Source: Pseudomonadota bacterium
GTDB lineage: Bacteria > Pseudomonadota > Alphaproteobacteria > Rhizobiales > Devosiaceae
DNA length: 20,555 nt
NCBI GenBank assembly: GCA_023428425.1
Contig: JAEYYP010000074.1
Coordinates: 1 to 20,555 of the forward strand
Direction of reading: 5' to 3'
Part shown: one piece after another, positions 7,707 to 14,883 of the stretch
How positions within the stretch are numbered: the first letter of the stretch is position 1
Layout of the letters: each line of letters starts with the position of its first letter
The notes under the pieces: generated by a model
What the model was told of the DNA's origin: nothing
The model's database searches: none
The model's input: the letters and a program-made list of their open reading frames with translations, nothing else
Made by a program: the position numbers and the translations under genes

Positions 7707-8509
7707 CCGACATTCCTGCCCGCCCCGCCGTCCGCGCCGCCGAGTTCAAGGTCCCGTGGATCCGGCTCGCGCCCTGGCTGTACACCATCGGCCTGTTTGT
7801 CTTCTGGGAAGTAGCCGTCGCCTTTTCCGGCCTGCCGCACACCATCCTGCCGGCGCCCAGCCGCATCTTCCATGCCATTGTCCAGTACTGGGGGCCGATC
7901 TCTCGCAACTCGGTGCAGACCCTCTACACCACGCTTGTCGGCTTCGGCCTCGCCGTCGTCGCGGGACTGGGGCTCGGCCTGTTCGTCGGCTGGTCGAAGA
8001 CCATCTATGCGGGCCTCTATCCGCTGATGATCGGCTTCAACGCCATCCCCAAGGTGGCCTTGGTTCCCATCCTCGTCATCTGGTTCGGCATCGGCACCGT
8101 CCCGGCCGTGCTGACCGCGTTCCTGATCTCGTTCTTTCCCATCGTCGTGAACGTCGCCACCGGCCTCGCCACCATCGAGCCCGAAACCGAGGACGTCCTC
8201 CGGGCGCTCGGCGCGAAGAAGCTCGACATCATGCTGAAGGTCGGCATCCCGCGCTCGATGCCCTATTTCTTCGGCTCGCTGAAGGTCGCCATCACCCTCG
8301 CCTTCGTCGGCTCGGTGGTGTCCGAGACGGTCGCCTCGAACAACGGCCTCGGGCAGATGATGAGCCAGGCCCAGAGCCAGTTCAATGTGCCTCTGGTCTT
8401 CGCCGGCCTGCTCGCGCTCGCGGTCGAGGGCATCGCAATGTATGCGGTCATGGCCTGGATCGAGAAGCGCTCCACCCGCTGGGCCCACCGCTCGACGATG
8501 GGGAACTAG
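7703..8509 (+). CDS. ABC importer permease, SsuC/TauC-like
   Basis: This 268-residue integral membrane protein forms the importer channel. It has about six hydrophobic segments, starting near residues 22-42, 77-97, 104-125 and 132-155, and the cytoplasmic coupling loop typical of BPD_transp_1 permeases (RALGAKKLDIMLKVGIPRS, residues 167-185). Length fits the family (about 250-290). The start is ATG at 7703, overlapping the ATPase stop by four bases; longer upstream readings in this frame are a shadow of the ATPase gene. Its TAG stop at 8507-8509 shares three bases with the stop of the convergent ankyrin gene. Transport substrate is unknown, as for the binding protein. Confidence 0.93.
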   Translation: MTDIPARPAVRAAEFKVPWIRLAPWLYTIGLFVFWEVAVAFSGLPHTILPAPSRIFHAIVQYWGPISRNSVQTLYTTLVGFGLAVVAGLGLGLFVGWSKTIYAGLYPLMIGFNAIPKVALVPILVIWFGIGTVPAVLTAFLISFFPIVVNVATGLATIEPETEDVLRALGAKKLDIMLKVGIPRSMPYFFGSLKVAITLAFVGSVVSETVASNNGLGQMMSQAQSQFNVPLVFAGLLALAVEGIAMYAVMAWIEKRSTRWAHRSTMGN

Positions 8510-9153
8510 CCGAGCGCCTCGAGCCGCTGCGCCAGCCACTCGTGGCCGCCGGTCCGAGCGTGCGCCACGGCGTCCGTGCCCTTGGCGTTGGTCTTCCGCG
8601 GGTCTGCGCCGAACAGCACGAGCAGACCGGCGATCGTCCCGTCGCCGTGCTGCGCCGCGACCTGCAGCGGAGTGAACCCGTCGGCCTGAGCCTGATCCGG
8701 CTGTGCGCCGGCGCGGAGCAGCTTCTCCACCATGCCCGCGTTCCGTTTAGCCGTCGCCGCATGCAGCGCTGCGACCCGCTGCGGATTTTCGGCCTGCCGG
8801 CTCACGTCGCTGGTGATCGGTAGAAGCCTCTCGAAGGCGGCTGCGTTGTCGAAGAAAGCGGCGAGCGCCAGCGGCGCGAACCCGTCAGGCGACAGCGTGT
8901 TGCAGTCCCAGCCGCTTGCCAGCGCCGCGTCGAGTGCCTCGTCTTCGCCGAGGATGATGGCTTCGTAGGGATCCAGTTCGACCGGCACTGCCCTGATCGC
9001 GGCGATCGCGCCGACATTCCCCACGTAGGCCGCCCATGCCACCAGCGACGCGCCACTGGCGTGTCGAGTGCGGCACAGCCCCGGCTCATGGGCGATGGCG
9101 GCGCGAAGGCCATCAAGATCGCCTGCCGCGATCAGGTCGAAAAGGTTGCTCAT
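8506..9153 (-). CDS. Cytoplasmic ankyrin-repeat protein
   Basis: This 215-residue protein carries ankyrin repeats and no signal peptide or membrane segment, so it should be cytosolic. Repeat signatures include GASLVAWAAYVGN near residue 35, GFAPLALAAFFDN near 90, RVAALHAATAKRN near 125 and GFTPLQVAAQHGD near 158, followed by LLVLFGADP. I place the start at ATG 9153, where the repeat fold begins (MSNLFDLIAAGDLDGL). The strong AAGGAGG motif is 14 bases upstream, longer than normal, with a four-codon mini-ORF (M-I-G-A-stop) between that ends on the ATGA of this start. The gene lies 192 bases downstream of sodC on the same strand. Its stop codon overlaps the ABC permease stop. The binding partner is unknown. 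Confidence 0.85.
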   Translation of the reverse strand: MSNLFDLIAAGDLDGLRAAIAHEPGLCRTRHASGASLVAWAAYVGNVGAIAAIRAVPVELDPYEAIILGEDEALDAALASGWDCNTLSPDGFAPLALAAFFDNAAAFERLLPITSDVSRQAENPQRVAALHAATAKRNAGMVEKLLRAGAQPDQAQADGFTPLQVAAQHGDGTIAGLLVLFGADPRKTNAKGTDAVAHARTGGHEWLAQRLEALG

Positions 9154-9345
9154 GCGCCGATCATATGCCTCCTTTTCGTCGACATGAAGCGGCCGCGCGA
9201 GCCACGGCGCTGGTGCTCTCGGTCTCAGGTTGATGTGCTGGTGCAACATGTGCGGAACCCTCCTGCGCACCAACGTCGACCATCGACGGTCGTTCCGTCG
9301 GGGGCGAAGTGCAGGCCGGCGCAAGCAGGCCGGCCCACTGAGTGG
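9154..9345. other. Intergenic region between sodC and the second ankyrin gene
   Basis: This 192-base gap is the largest without a gene. It holds the AAGGAGG ribosome binding site for the ankyrin gene, a small inverted repeat CGACC/GGTCG (9277-9292), and a direct repeat of GCAGGCCGGC close to the sodC stop (about 9310-9333) whose GCCGGC cores can pair. No T-run follows, so I do not call a terminator. I see no coding potential or RNA gene. Confidence 0.4.
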
Positions 9346-9873
9346 TTACTGCGCCGCCGCAGCTTCGATCACGGCGCAGGCGATGCGGTCTCCGGCATTG
9401 CCGGCCGGGTCGCTGCGGTAGTCATCGGGATCGGCATGCACGACGATGGCCGAGCCATCGGCATCGAACAGGCTGTTGTCCCCTTCACCCAGCGTCACGC
9501 CCTCGGCGGCGATGTCTACAAGCGCGCCGCCGCCTTCTGCGGTCGCCGCGATGTTCGGCAGGTCGCCGGCATGCGCACCTTCTGGGTTCTCCATGCCATG
9601 CTGCTTGCTGGCAGGGTTGAAATGCCCGCCTGCCGACTCGAACTTCCCGGCCGCATCGCAGTCGCCCGTTTCGTGGATGTGGATCGCGTGGTCGCCGCCC
9701 GGCAGGCCGGTCAAGGCCCCGGAAATGTGGACATGCCCGTCCACATTCGTCAGTTCCAGCGTCCCGAGGCTCTTGCCCTCGAGGTCCATCATGTTGGCGG
9801 TCGCGGTGGCGTCCTGAGCCAGCGCAGGAGCGGTGAAGGCGAGTGCTGCAAGGCAGATGGCGAGACGTTTCAT
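9346..9873 (-). CDS. sodC: Periplasmic Cu/Zn superoxide dismutase
   Basis: This 175-residue enzyme dismutates superoxide to oxygen and hydrogen peroxide in the periplasm. A signal peptide ends after ALA at residue 19. All metal ligands are visible: copper His65, His67, His84 and His146; zinc His84, His92, His101 and Asp104. The family disulfide is Cys72-Cys166, and the catalytic arginine is Arg163 in GNAGDRIACAVI. Length is typical of bacterial SodC. The start at 9873 is set by the signal peptide and by GGAGG eight bases upstream; the longer reading frame upstream is not real. It is divergent from the molybdopterin oxidoreductase gene, and an ankyrin gene follows downstream on the same strand. 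Confidence 0.97.
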   Translation of the reverse strand: MKRLAICLAALAFTAPALAQDATATANMMDLEGKSLGTLELTNVDGHVHISGALTGLPGGDHAIHIHETGDCDAAGKFESAGGHFNPASKQHGMENPEGAHAGDLPNIAATAEGGGALVDIAAEGVTLGEGDNSLFDADGSAIVVHADPDDYRSDPAGNAGDRIACAVIEAAAAQ

Positions 9874-9982
9874 GGGGGATTCCTCCGTGGTTCCTGCGGA
9901 CCCAACGTCGCCTCGCGGCGCCTGTTCCCGGACTGCCGCGACGAACCTTGTCGTGCTACACCCCGCGTTCGAGGAGACGCGC

Positions 9983-12154
9983 ATGACCATCGACGACCGG
10001 CCCCGCATCGTAGGTGGTGGCCCCAAAAAGCTGCTCTACACTGTCGACACCATCCGCCGGATGGGCCTCGGCAAGGCCGCCAAGGCGCTGACCTCGCACA
10101 ATACCTGCAAGGCTTGCGCCTATGGCATGGGCGGGCAGCGCGGCGGCATGACGAACGAGCTCGGCGAGTTCCCGTCCGTCTGCAACAAGTCGGTGCAGGC
10201 GCAATCCACCGACATCCAGCCGGCCATTCCGAACGAGGCCTTCCTCCATCCGCTTGCCGATCTCCAGCAGCTCTCCGGCCGCGAGATGGAAAAGCTCGGC
10301 CGCCTGAACACCCCGCTGTTTCGTCGGCAGGGTGGGGTCCGCTACGAGCCGGTGAGCTGGGATTTCGCCATCGCCCATGCCGCCGCGCACCTCAAGACCA
10401 CCGATCCCAACCGCAGCTTCTTCTATTCCTCCGGCCGCTCGTCGAACGAAGCCGGCTTCGTCTTCCAGCTGCTGGCCCGCGCCTGGGGCACCAACAACGT
10501 CAACAACTGCTCGTACTACTGCCACCAGGCCACCTCCGAGGGCCTCGCCACCACCATCGGCAAGGGCACCGCGACGGTAGAGCTCGAGGACCTGACCGGC
10601 GCCGACCTCATCTTCGTCATCGGGGCCAACCCCTCGTCGAACCACCCTCGCTTCATCCACATGCTGAAACACTGCCGCGACCGCGGCGGCGACGTCATCG
10701 TCATCAATCCGGCGAAGGAACCCGGCCTCGTGAAGTTCGCGGTGCCCAAGAGCCCCGGCTCGATGCTGTCGGGCGGCACCGAGATCGCGTCTGACTACCT
10801 GCAGCCCCGCATCGGCTCCGACATCGCCCTTCTCAAAGGGTTGATGAAGGCGATCCTCGCCATCGGCGCCGAGGATCGCGCCTTCATCGACGCGCACACC
10901 ACCGGCTTCATCGACCTGCGGGCCGATCTCGACGACCTCGGCTGGGACACCATCGAGGCCACCTGCGGCATCGCCCGCGCCGATATCGAACGCGTCGCTA
11001 CCCGGTACGCCAACCGCCAGAACGTCGTCTTCGCCTGGGGCATGGGCATGACCCATCACCTCCACGGCACGGCCAACGTCGAGGCCATCGCGAACCTCGC
11101 CCTCCTGCGCGGCATGCTCGGCAAGCGCTATGCAGGTCTCTTGCCGCTGCGCGGCCACTCGAACGTCCAGGGCATCGGTACCATCGGCGTGAAGCCCGTC
11201 GTCTCCGAACAGGTGTTCGCGGCGATGGAGCGGTCCTTCGGCATCGCGCTCGGGCGCGAGAAGGGCCTCGACACCATGGCCGGGCTGCAGGCGGCCGAAC
11301 GGGGCGAGATCGACGCCGCCGTCATCATGGGCGGCAACCTGTGGGGCGCCACGCCCGATACCGCCTTCGCCACCCGCGCCATGGGCGCCATCGGCTTCAA
11401 GCTATTCCTCACCACCACGCTCAATCGCGGCCACGTCCACGGCCTCGGCGATGGCGAGGTGCTCATCCTTCCCGTCACCGCCCGCGATGAGGAATGGTCG
11501 CCCACCACGCAGGAGTCGATGTTCAACTATGTCCGCCTCAGCGATGGCGGCATCACGCGGCTCGATAACGTTCGGCCCGAAACCGTCATTCTCTGCGACC
11601 TGGCCGCCCACCTGCTGCCGGATAGCCCCATCGATTTCGCCGCCTTCAAGCAGCACTCCAAGGTTCGCGCGGCAATCGCCACGATCGTCCCCGGCCTCGA
11701 ACAACTGGCTGACATCGATGTGGCGAAGCGCGAGTTCCACATCAAGAACCGCGTGCTCCACGCCCCGACATTCGGCACGCCGGACAACCGCGCCCATTTC
11801 GTCGTCACGCCCACGCCGCTGCCCGGCACGGAACTGACCCTCGCCACCGTGCGCTCGGAGGGCCAGTTCAACACCATCATCTACGAGGAGCAGGACAGCT
11901 ACCGGATGAAGGCCGGCCGAGACGCCATCTTCCTCAACCGCGAGGACATGGCGAAGTTCGGCCTCGCCGACGGCGCCCGCATCACGCTGTGTTCAGACCA
12001 TGGCCGCATGGAAGGCACTGCCGTCACCTTCGACCTGCCGCGCGGTTCCGCACTCGCCTACTACCCCGAGGCCAATGTGCTCTGCGGCACGGCAGTCGAT
12101 CCGCGCTCGCATACGCCTGCCTTCAAGTCCGTACCCGTCTGGATCGAGCGGTAG
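9983..12154 (+). CDS. Molybdopterin oxidoreductase, FdhF/YdeP-like
   Basis: This 723-residue protein matches the formate-dehydrogenase-alpha-like oxidoreductases typified by E. coli YdeP. These bind a bis-molybdopterin cofactor; the physiological substrate of most members is unsettled. An N-terminal cysteine set (Cys42, Cys45, Cys67) resembles the FdhF Fe-S site, but the third cysteine of the usual four is missing, as I recall for YdeP relatives. Cys180-His181 in YYCHQATSEGL occupies the place of the SeCys-His pair of FdhF, so a cysteine would ligate molybdenum. The C-terminal domain (FNTIIYEEQDSYRM and following) is the molydopterin dinucleotide-binding fold. The start is ATG 9983, with GAGGAG upstream; the upstream extension overlaps the sodC promoter region and is rejected. 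There is no signal peptide and no partner subunit or FdhD gene nearby. Confidence 0.92.
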   Translation: MTIDDRPRIVGGGPKKLLYTVDTIRRMGLGKAAKALTSHNTCKACAYGMGGQRGGMTNELGEFPSVCNKSVQAQSTDIQPAIPNEAFLHPLADLQQLSGREMEKLGRLNTPLFRRQGGVRYEPVSWDFAIAHAAAHLKTTDPNRSFFYSSGRSSNEAGFVFQLLARAWGTNNVNNCSYYCHQATSEGLATTIGKGTATVELEDLTGADLIFVIGANPSSNHPRFIHMLKHCRDRGGDVIVINPAKEPGLVKFAVPKSPGSMLSGGTEIASDYLQPRIGSDIALLKGLMKAILAIGAEDRAFIDAHTTGFIDLRADLDDLGWDTIEATCGIARADIERVATRYANRQNVVFAWGMGMTHHLHGTANVEAIANLALLRGMLGKRYAGLLPLRGHSNVQGIGTIGVKPVVSEQVFAAMERSFGIALGREKGLDTMAGLQAAERGEIDAAVIMGGNLWGATPDTAFATRAMGAIGFKLFLTTTLNRGHVHGLGDGEVLILPVTARDEEWSPTTQESMFNYVRLSDGGITRLDNVRPETVILCDLAAHLLPDSPIDFAAFKQHSKVRAAIATIVPGLEQLADIDVAKREFHIKNRVLHAPTFGTPDNRAHFVVTPTPLPGTELTLATVRSEGQFNTIIYEEQDSYRMKAGRDAIFLNREDMAKFGLADGARITLCSDHGRMEGTAVTFDLPRGSALAYYPEANVLCGTAVDPRSHTPAFKSVPVWIER

Positions 12155-12206
12155 CAGTAGAAAGCCGTCGATAAGTTCGCTTCGCGCCTGTTTTCGTGAT
12201 TGATTG

Positions 12207-12222
12207 GTTAAGGTTCGTTAAG
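12207..12222 (+). promoter_or_regulatory. Paired GTTAAG motif ahead of the TadG-like gene (CtrA-like)
   Basis: GTTAAG occurs twice, at 12207-12212 and 12217-12222, exactly 10 bp apart, about 50 bases before the GTG of the TadG-like gene. TTAA is rare in this GC-rich sequence. The alphaproteobacterial cell-cycle regulator CtrA binds TTAA-N7-TTAA; here the spacer is six, so the match is imperfect. CtrA control of pilus genes is known in Caulobacter, which makes the position suggestive. This is inference only. Confidence 0.35.
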
Positions 12223-12271
12223 TCCCCGCGAGGTATGGATAAACCCATATTTTGAAGGATGTTGACGTCGC

Positions 12272-14347
12272 GTGTTCCTCCCGCTGCTCAGATCATTGTC
12301 GAGCGAGAGACTTGGGCTCTTCAACCGCCTCATCGAAGACACGCGAGCCAATGTCGCGGTCATCTTTGCGCTGACCCTGCCGATCCTCCTCGGCGTCACC
12401 GGACTTGTCGCCGAGTATGGCCACTCGCTTTCGGTCCAGGCCAGCAACCAGCGCACCGCCGATCTCGCAGCTTATGCGGGCGCCCTGGCCTATAGTTCGG
12501 GCAGTTCCACCGTCCTGATGTCGAGCGCCGCCAAGCGGGTAGGGGAGCTGAACGGCGTCGCGCCCGCCAATGTGGCCGTCGATCTCGTCACCTCGCCGCG
12601 CAACTCCGCCAACAAGGCGGTGCGGGCCGTCATCACCGTCGACAATCCCCTGTTCCTGGCCCCCATCCTCGGCGTTTCCAACACCGTCCGTGTCGTCACT
12701 CTGTCCTATGCCGAACTGGGGGCAGGTGTTTCCGGCTGCATCATCGCGCTCGATGCGACCAAGACCGGCGTTACCCTGTCGGGCGGCACCAGCATTTCGG
12801 CGAGCAGCTGTGCGGTCTCGTCCAACGCCCGGATCGAGGTGCCGTGCGGCACGCGGATCACGGCCAAGTCAGTTACCTACGACACCACGGTGAGCCAGCC
12901 CTGCACCGGTATCACCGCCGAGTCCATTACCAAGGCCACCACCACCGACCCGCTGGCCGGCAACGCCGCAGTCGCCACCGCCCGCGCCCGCTTCGCCACC
13001 CTCGCCGGGCAGACATCGCCCGACGCTCCGGCCGTCACCGCACCGACCGGCGGCTACTCCATCGATTTTGCCTACAACGATACGTCCACCAAGGCACAGG
13101 CCACCGCGGCCGGGTGCAGCGCCAACAAGTCCGGAAGCACATGGACGCTGACGTGTCCGCAGACATCAGGCGCAGTCTACAACTTCGCCAACCTGACCTT
13201 TGGCGGTGGCATCAATTTCAGCTTCAATCCCTCGGGCTCCGCCGACACCACCTACAGGTTTTCGGGACCGCTCCCCCTCCAGGCCACCACCATCTTCGGC
13301 CCCGGCAAGTACACCTTCGGCGGCACCGTTACCGCCACCTCCTACGGCAGCACCACCTTCGGAGCGGGTACCTTCAACTTCGCCCAGACCTTCGCCACCG
13401 GCGGCAGCGGCACCGTCACCTTCGGCGCCGGCACGTTCAACTTCGCCAAGGGCATGAGCACCGCCGGCAGCGTCGTCACCAGCTTCGGTGCCGGTACGTT
13501 CAACATGGGCCGCAGCGCGACCACGTGCAGCGGCTCGACCTTCAGCCTCTGCAACACGTCGAGCGGCGCCACCACCTTCGCCGGGCCGAGCATCTTCCGC
13601 TTCCAGGGAGGCATCGCCAATGGCGGCGGCGCCACCCTGACCATGGGCTCGGGCACCACCAACGTGTTCCAGATCGGGCCCAGCGGTGCCGGCGACGCCA
13701 TATTCCTCGGCGGCGGCTCGAAGACCTACCTGGCCGACGCCACCACTTTCGAACTCGGCGGCAACCTCTGGGGCCCCAGCGGCGGTGGTTCCTGTCTCGT
13801 CGTCAGCGCGGCCGACCAGCACGACATCCGCGGCAACGTCAACCTGGCGGGCGCGGTGGTCATGGGGGCAGGGGTCTACACCATCGACGGCTACTATGCC
13901 CTAGGTGCCAGTGGCGGTGGCGGTTCGCCCTGCACCGGCTATACCATCTCGGTCAAGGCGACCAACGTCACCATCGTGCTCTCGGGCAAGTCGGTGCCGG
14001 CCTCGGGCTCGTGCGCCAACACCGCCTTCTGCGTCGCCGCCGGCTACAGCAACATCGAGATCACCGCGCCCAGTTCCGGCACCCTCGCCAAGCTCGCCGT
14101 CATCGGCCCTGCCGCCATCACCGCTGGCGCGACCTTTGCCGAAGGCGGTGGCGGCGGCAAGATCAGCGGCGCCTTCTACTTCCCCGTCGGGGCCATCACG
14201 ATGAGCGGCGGCGCGGGCGTCGCCGGTGGCAGCACCTGCCTGCAGCTCATCGGTTCGCAGATCACGCTGTCGGGCGGCACCACGGCCGCCTCCGAATGCG
14301 TCGCGGCGGCCGGTGGCGGCAGCGCCCGCCCGAGGTTGGTGCAGTGA
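12272..14347 (+). CDS. TadG-like pilus-assembly-type protein with glycine-rich repeat domain
   Basis: This 691-residue protein begins with the TadE/G-type N-terminus: TRANVAVIFALTLPILLGV runs into a single transmembrane helix (about residues 28-48), followed by the conserved region HSLSVQASNQRTADLAAYAG. The remaining 600 residues should lie outside the cytoplasm. They are rich in Gly, Ser, Thr and Ala, with scattered cysteines that could form disulfides. At residues 342-413 there are four copies of a 21-residue unit beginning FGxGxxxF, with weaker related units up to about residue 500; this suggests a beta-solenoid, which is my inference. The GTG at 12272 is preceded by GAAGGA at 12-13 bases; TTG at 12296 is an alternative. 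It is translationally coupled to the next gene by GTGA. No other tad/cpa genes are in view, so the role is unclear. Confidence 0.82.
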   Translation: MFLPLLRSLSSERLGLFNRLIEDTRANVAVIFALTLPILLGVTGLVAEYGHSLSVQASNQRTADLAAYAGALAYSSGSSTVLMSSAAKRVGELNGVAPANVAVDLVTSPRNSANKAVRAVITVDNPLFLAPILGVSNTVRVVTLSYAELGAGVSGCIIALDATKTGVTLSGGTSISASSCAVSSNARIEVPCGTRITAKSVTYDTTVSQPCTGITAESITKATTTDPLAGNAAVATARARFATLAGQTSPDAPAVTAPTGGYSIDFAYNDTSTKAQATAAGCSANKSGSTWTLTCPQTSGAVYNFANLTFGGGINFSFNPSGSADTTYRFSGPLPLQATTIFGPGKYTFGGTVTATSYGSTTFGAGTFNFAQTFATGGSGTVTFGAGTFNFAKGMSTAGSVVTSFGAGTFNMGRSATTCSGSTFSLCNTSSGATTFAGPSIFRFQGGIANGGGATLTMGSGTTNVFQIGPSGAGDAIFLGGGSKTYLADATTFELGGNLWGPSGGGSCLVVSAADQHDIRGNVNLAGAVVMGAGVYTIDGYYALGASGGGGSPCTGYTISVKATNVTIVLSGKSVPASGSCANTAFCVAAGYSNIEITAPSSGTLAKLAVIGPAAITAGATFAEGGGGGKISGAFYFPVGAITMSGGAGVAGGSTCLQLIGSQITLSGGTTAASECVAAAGGGSARPRLVQ
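13295..13510 (+). repeat. 63-bp tandem coding repeat in the TadG-like gene
   Basis: Four in-frame units begin at 13295, 13358, 13421 and 13484, exactly 63 bp (21 codons) apart. Their starts read FGPGKYTF, FGAGTFNF, FGAGTFNF and FGAGTFNM. The last unit diverges after about nine residues and leads into a cysteine-containing insert, after which FAGPSIFRF and VFQIGPSG look like decayed copies. The middle two units are the most alike in DNA, pointing to duplication within the gene. Confidence 0.8.
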
Positions 14348-14883
14348 TCCGGCGCCGCTTCCTTAGCGCCGAAGCGGGTGCTTCGGCCGTCGAGTTCGCG
14401 CTGCTCGTGCCGATCATGCTGCTGATCCTCGGCGTCATGCTCGATTTCGGCTTCAACCTTGTGATGCGCTTCAATGTGACCCAGGCCGTCTCCGCCTCGT
14501 CCAACTACGCCGTCGTCAACGGCACCAGCGTATCGTCGACCGGCGGCGCGGGGTTGGCGCAGAGCCTCGTGACGCTGGTCCCCACCACCATCGACGCGGC
14601 GGTGGTGATCAACAACGGCCCCGCGGCGACGCGCACGTCGGGCGTTTCCGCTACCTCCGGCACAGCCTCGAATGCCGACAGGTGCTACTGCCCTTCGGCG
14701 AGCGGCAGCGTGGTAACGTGGGGCAGCGCGGTCACCTGCGGCTCCACCTGCGCCAGCGGCGGCGGCTTTGCCGGCAAGTATGTCGCGATCACCGGCAGGC
14801 AGATGTACAACCCGATGTTCGGCGTGCTCGGCATTTCCCGCGCCGGCTGGATCAGCGCCAGCGCCCTGGTGCAGGTCCAGTGA
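14344..14883 (+). CDS. TadE-like pilin-like membrane protein
   Basis: This 179-residue protein has the TadE/pseudopilin-type N-terminus: a basic leader (MIRRRFLSAEAG), then a hydrophobic helix at residues 15-37 containing the conserved glutamate in ASAVEFALLVPIM. The rest would be periplasmic, with four cysteines clustered around CYCPSASG and CGSTCASGG. TadE and TadF are minor pseudopilins of Flp/Tad pili. The start is GTG 14344, which overlaps the stop of the TadG-like gene (GTGA), with GAGG eight bases upstream. The stop TGA at 14881-14883 overlaps the ATG of the next gene. The reading frame stays open far upstream, but that part is a shadow of the TadG-like gene. Confidence 0.85.
   Translation: MIRRRFLSAEAGASAVEFALLVPIMLLILGVMLDFGFNLVMRFNVTQAVSASSNYAVVNGTSVSSTGGAGLAQSLVTLVPTTIDAAVVINNGPAATRTSGVSATSGTASNADRCYCPSASGSVVTWGSAVTCGSTCASGGGFAGKYVAITGRQMYNPMFGVLGISRAGWISASALVQVQ

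Noticed and set aside
7085..8539. 484-codon open frame on the minus strand across the ABC ATPase and permease genes
   Set aside because: It is antisense to two well-supported ABC genes, its sequence is low-complexity and charged with no recognisable domain, and GC-rich codon bias routinely opens such frames.
9061..10794. 577-codon plus-strand frame across sodC and the start of the oxidoreductase
   Set aside because: It runs antisense through the complete sodC and out of frame through the molybdopterin gene, and its product is Arg/Pro-rich with no domain.
9956..11158. 400-codon minus-strand frame inside the molybdopterin oxidoreductase
   Set aside because: It is antisense to a conserved enzyme gene; no domain is recognisable.
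13295..13510. Regular 63-bp repeats considered as a CRISPR array or minisatellite
   Set aside because: The repeats are in frame, code for a protein motif and have no constant repeat with unique spacers.
12844..14343. Upstream extension of the first TadE-like frame
   Set aside because: It is an out-of-frame shadow of the TadG-like gene, rich in Arg and His; the GTG at 14344 with GTGA overlap is the natural start.
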